14,957 nt of DNA from Deltaproteobacteria bacterium (GTDB lineage Bacteria; Myxococcota; Myxococcia; Myxococcales; 40CM-4-68-19). Position numbers and translations under genes: made by a program. How positions within the stretch are numbered: the stretch's first letter is position 1; every line of letters begins with the position of its first letter. Below are positions 7,514-14,957 of this stretch, piece after piece. Location of the stretch: positions 1 to 14,957 of the forward strand of contig VBLM01000215.1 of assembly GCA_005879095.1 (NCBI GenBank), given 5' to 3'. The notes under the pieces were generated by a model. That model saw nothing but the letters and a program-made list of their open reading frames with translations, did no database searches and was not told the DNA's origin.

Positions 7514-7551
7514 GAAACGGGCGGGGCCACGAATGGCGCCCCGCCCGCTTC
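7514..7551 (-). terminator. Intrinsic terminator of the TonB-dependent receptor gene
   Basis: A 14-bp stem with one mismatch: GAAACGGGCGGGGC at 7514-7527 pairs with 7538-7551 around a 10-base loop. On the minus strand it lies 16 bp after the receptor stop codon and is followed by GTTTCATTTCA, which is moderately T-rich. It separates the receptor transcript from tonB. Confidence 0.75.
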
Positions 7552-7567
7552 ACATCTGCTCCGCTTC

Positions 7568-10602
<3,035 letters not shown>

Positions 10603-11082
10603 GGTCAACTCCTGTGGTGTGAACCAGCGTCTTCCGGGTTGAAAAGCAGCGCGGCCCGTCCCCCAAAAACCCACGCCCATCCACCTTTGGTCCTGTGCGG
10701 CGCCACGTCGCGTTCTGCGAAAAATCTCCAGTCGGTGCCCTACGACGGCGCGGATACTCCACGATCATGTGACCACCGTCAAGGACGGGACGTTGCGAAA
10801 AGGTTCCCGCGACGTTCCCGCGCCGGCACACCAGGCGAGCGATTCGACCGTTTTCAGAGGGGAAAATGGCAAGTGGGCTGCCCGAGAGCGGGGGCCCTGC
10901 CGCAGGGCGGCAGCGGTCGCGGAAAGCGGAAGGCGCGGACGCCGCTGAGGAATTTTTGCTTCGCACGGCGGGCGTCCCGGTGTTCGCAAGCGGTCATTCA
11001 TGCGGCGTCCCGGAAACGCCGTAAGGCCGCGGCGCGACTCAGCGGATGCCGGCGGGCGTGTGCGTCATGAGACAGTCGGCGC
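10603..11082. promoter_or_regulatory. Divergent intergenic region between receptor and PKD-mannanase genes
   Basis: This 480-bp stretch contains no convincing gene and should hold promoters for both directions. Visible structure: the receptor ribosome-binding site (10609-10614); a hairpin at 10787-10819, GGGACGTTGCG pairing with CGCGACGTTCCC with one bulge and one G-T pair around a 10-base loop; and a perfect GCCCTG-CCG-CAGGGC hairpin at 10894-10908. A 10-bp direct repeat GGCGTCCCGG lies at 10971-10980 and 11004-11013, with an inverted partial copy GGACGCC at 10937-10943. I could not identify a trustworthy -35/-10 pair on either strand. Confidence 0.55.
10609..10614 (-). promoter_or_regulatory. 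Ribosome binding site of the TonB-dependent receptor
   Basis: CAGGAG on the minus strand, six bases from ATG 10602. It selects MQLKLLKY as the N-terminus over an upstream in-frame start that would add about 26 residues and bury the signal peptide. Confidence 0.75.
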
Positions 11083-13426
11083 ATGCGGGCTTGTCGCACC
11101 AGCGCCTTGATCGCGATCACGCTCGCCGCGTGCGCGCGCGGAGGCTCGCGCGATCACACCGCTCCCGCCGCGGCCTTCGTCGCGTACCCGGCTTCCGGCC
11201 CGGCGCCGCTGCACGTCCGCTTCGACGGAACGTCCTCACATGACGACGTGGGCGTGGCTACATTTCTGTGGGATTTCGGCGACGGCCGAACGGCGCGCGG
11301 CGCGATCGCCGATCACGTCTACGCGACTCGCGGCGCATTTCCTGCCGTTCTGGTCGCGACCGACGCGGCCGGGAACCAGTCGCGCGCGGAGAAAGTGATC
11401 GAAGTCACGGCGGCCGACGACGCGGTGCCGCCGCACGCCGCGTTCGCGATCACACCGGCCGGCGGCGTCGCGCCCATCGCGATTCACTTCGATGCAGGAA
11501 GCTCGTCTGACGATGTAGGCGTCGCTGCGTTCGAGTGGGACTTCGGAGACGGCTCTTCCGGATCGGGGAGTGACATCGATCACCTGTTTGCCTCGGCGGG
11601 ATCGTTCGTGATCACGCTCACGGTCCGCGACGCCGCCGGCAACGCCGATCGCGCGCAGACGACGATCGCGGTCGCCGCGCCCGCCCGAGACGCGCAGGCG
11701 CCGCGTGCATCTTTCACCGCCACTCCGCTGGCCGGGCTGGCACCGCTCTCGATCCATCTCGACGCCCGCGCGTCCAACGACGACGTCGGCGTCACCCGAT
11801 CGCAGTTCGACCTCGGCGACGGGCGCACGCTCGACGGCAGCGTGCAGGACGCGGTCTTCGCCGTGGCCGGCCGGTACACGATCACGCTGACCGTCTGGGA
11901 CGCCGCGGGCCACAGCGCTTCCTCTTCCCAGGTGGCGTCGATCGAAGCGCTGCCCGCGTACCCCGACGAGCACGTCTACGGCGACGCGATGACCGCGCCC
12001 TGGGAAGACTGGTCGTGGGCGGCCTCGTACACGCTCGCGTCGGGCGCGCCGGTGCACGCCGGCAGGCGCAGCGTCCGTTTCACCCCGCAGTCGTGGCAGG
12101 GCCTCCACTTCCACAGCGCGACCGGCTTCGACGTAAGCGGGTACGATCGCATCTCCTTCTGGCTCAACGGCGGCGGCAGAGGCGGCCAGAAGCTGCGCGT
12201 CGCGGCCCTGGCCTCGGGCACGCTCAGTCCCTCGATCGATCTCTCGCCGTACCTCGCCGGCGCCTCGGCGATCCCGGCGAACGGCTGGGTCCAGGCGCTG
12301 GTGCCGCTCGCCGCCGTCGGGGTTGGGCGGACCCGCGCTGGCTCCGTGCTCGCCGGTGCAGACGCCGGCGGGCTTCGTCACCCGCAGCGGCAACTCGCTC
12401 ACGCTGGGCGGCTCACCGTTCCGGGCCCGGGGCGCCAACGTCTATTATCTACAGTCCGACCTCGCCAACGCGCAGCAGTTCGGCAACGCCAACCTGTTGC
12501 AGAAGGCGCGCGAGTCGCTCGACGTGCTGGTCTGCCTCGGCATGCCCGTGGTCCGGACCTGGGCGTTCAACGAGCGGGCGGCTTCCGCAGATGCGGCCTC
12601 GATCCAGCCTTCGCCGGGCGTCTTTCGCGAAGAGGGCCTGATCGCGCTCGATCAGTCGGTGGCGGAGGCCAAGGCGCGAGGCCTGCGGGTGATCCTCACC
12701 CTGGCCGACAACTGGAGCTACTACGGCGGCCTGCCGCAATACGCCGCCTGGGCCGGCAAGTCGCACGACGACTTCTTCGGCGACGCGCAGATGAAGGGTT
12801 GGTGGAAGGCGTACGCGGCGATGCTGCTCGCGCGCGTGAACACCCTCACCGGCGTTCGCTACCGGGACGAGCCGGCCATCCTGGCGTGGGAGCTGGGGAA
12901 CGAATTCCGCTGCTCGACGTGCAAGGGGACGCCGCGAATGCACGACGCGATCGCGGAATTCGCCGCGCACTTGCGCAGTCTGGGCGCGTCTCAATTGATC
13001 GCCGACGGCGGCGAAGGCTTCGACGATCACCCCGGCTTGTGGAGCCTGTCGAATTCGTACCCGGTCAGCGGCAACGACGGGGCCAGCTTCTCGACGCTCG
13101 CGGCCATTCCGCAGCTCGACGTGCTCAGCTACCACGTGTACCCGCTCAGCTACGGGCTGAACGCGGACGCCGACGCGCTCGAGTGGATCGACGGCCACCA
13201 GCGGATCGCCGCGGACGGCTCACGGGTCGCCTGCGCCGGTGAGTACGGCTTCGCGGCGGACGACGCGACCCGAGCGCGGAAGTACGACGGGTGGCTGCCG
13301 CGGATTTCCTCGCTCGGCTTCGTCTGGCAGGTGCTGCCCGAAGGCGTGCCGGACAACGACGGTTTCGGCGTGTACTACCCGTCCGACGGCGCGACTCTGG
13401 ATGTGCTTGTCAGATGGGCGCGGTAG
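11083..13426 (+). CDS. Lipoprotein with three PKD domains, carbohydrate-binding-like module and GH5-type mannanase domain; frame broken once
   Basis: MRACRTSALIAITLAAC is a lipoprotein signal peptide (lipobox LAAC, Cys17). Three PKD domains follow, marked by WDFGDG at 63-68, WDFGDG at 152-157 and the degenerate FDLGDG at 242-247, each preceded by SSDDVGV-like sequence. Residues about 292-415 (WEDWSWAASY, HAGRRSVRF, FWLNGGGRGGQKLRV) look like a beta-sandwich carbohydrate-binding module. The frame breaks at about 12318-12325; the other frame continues with GGPALAPCSPVQTPAGF and a GH5-type domain, FRARGANVYYLQSD. The catalytic acid is the Glu in WELGNEF (codon 12902-12904) and the nucleophile the Glu in CAGEYGF (codon 13241-13243). 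The order and motifs resemble GH5_7 endo-beta-1,4-mannanases; cellulase activity cannot be excluded. The end of the binding module, perhaps 20-25 residues, is missing at the break. The stop codon is TAG, nine bases before the PGI start. Confidence 0.85.
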
Positions 13427-13435
13427 AAGACGCGC

Positions 13436-14957
<1,522 letters not shown>

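Noticed and set aside
10867..10881. Sigma-54-like promoter TGGCA-N6-CTGC on the plus strand
   Set aside because: It matches about 8 of 10 key positions but lies about 200 bp from the nearest start, and nothing else (such as an adjacent enhancer-binding protein gene) supports it.

Overview
The window is GC-rich, densely coding bacterial DNA, most consistent with a Myxococcota (deltaproteobacterial) genome. The clues are two TonB-type proteins with the myxobacterial style of C-terminal domain, many predicted envelope lipoproteins, and a PKD-repeat lipoprotein glycoside hydrolase. This assignment is inference from protein style; there is no rRNA in the window.

Layout. (1) 1-332, minus: 5' part of an enoyl-CoA hydratase/isomerase gene running off the left edge. 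(2) 402-2441, plus: intact M13 (neprilysin/PepO-type) zinc metallopeptidase lipoprotein, divergent from (1). (3) 10602 down to 2545, minus: a string of cell-envelope genes in transcription order. They are a TonB-dependent receptor (frame broken twice) followed by a strong terminator hairpin; an energy transducer TonB with a TTG start; a lipoprotein with degenerate CAP-like repeats; a 128-bp long inverted repeat; a DUF885 metallopeptidase-like lipoprotein (frame broken twice); and a secreted carboxypeptidase-regulatory-like/TonB-C fusion (frame broken near its end). (4) 10603-11082: 480-bp divergent intergenic region with short repeats and hairpins. (5) 11083-13426, plus: lipoprotein with three PKD domains, a carbohydrate-binding-like module and a GH5-type beta-mannanase domain (frame broken once). 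(6) 13436-14957, plus: glucose-6-phosphate isomerase with an in-frame amber codon, running off the right edge.

How it fits together: outer-membrane import (TonB-dependent receptor plus its own TonB), two surface or periplasmic zinc peptidases and a mannanase look like a module for scavenging or degrading polymers at the envelope. PGI would feed hexose phosphates into central metabolism. The joint role is inference.

Two things stand out. One is the long inverted repeat at 4841-4968, with 64-bp arms, perfect 15-bp ends and a body of hexamer repeats, inserted between two genes of the minus-strand cluster. The other is a repeated kind of damage: six places where a conserved protein loses roughly 8-30 residues and changes frame at the same point, plus one probable in-frame loss and one nonsense codon. 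The intact genes lie among the damaged ones, so misassembly or consensus error is as likely as genuine gene decay. Anyone using the broken genes should check the reads first.
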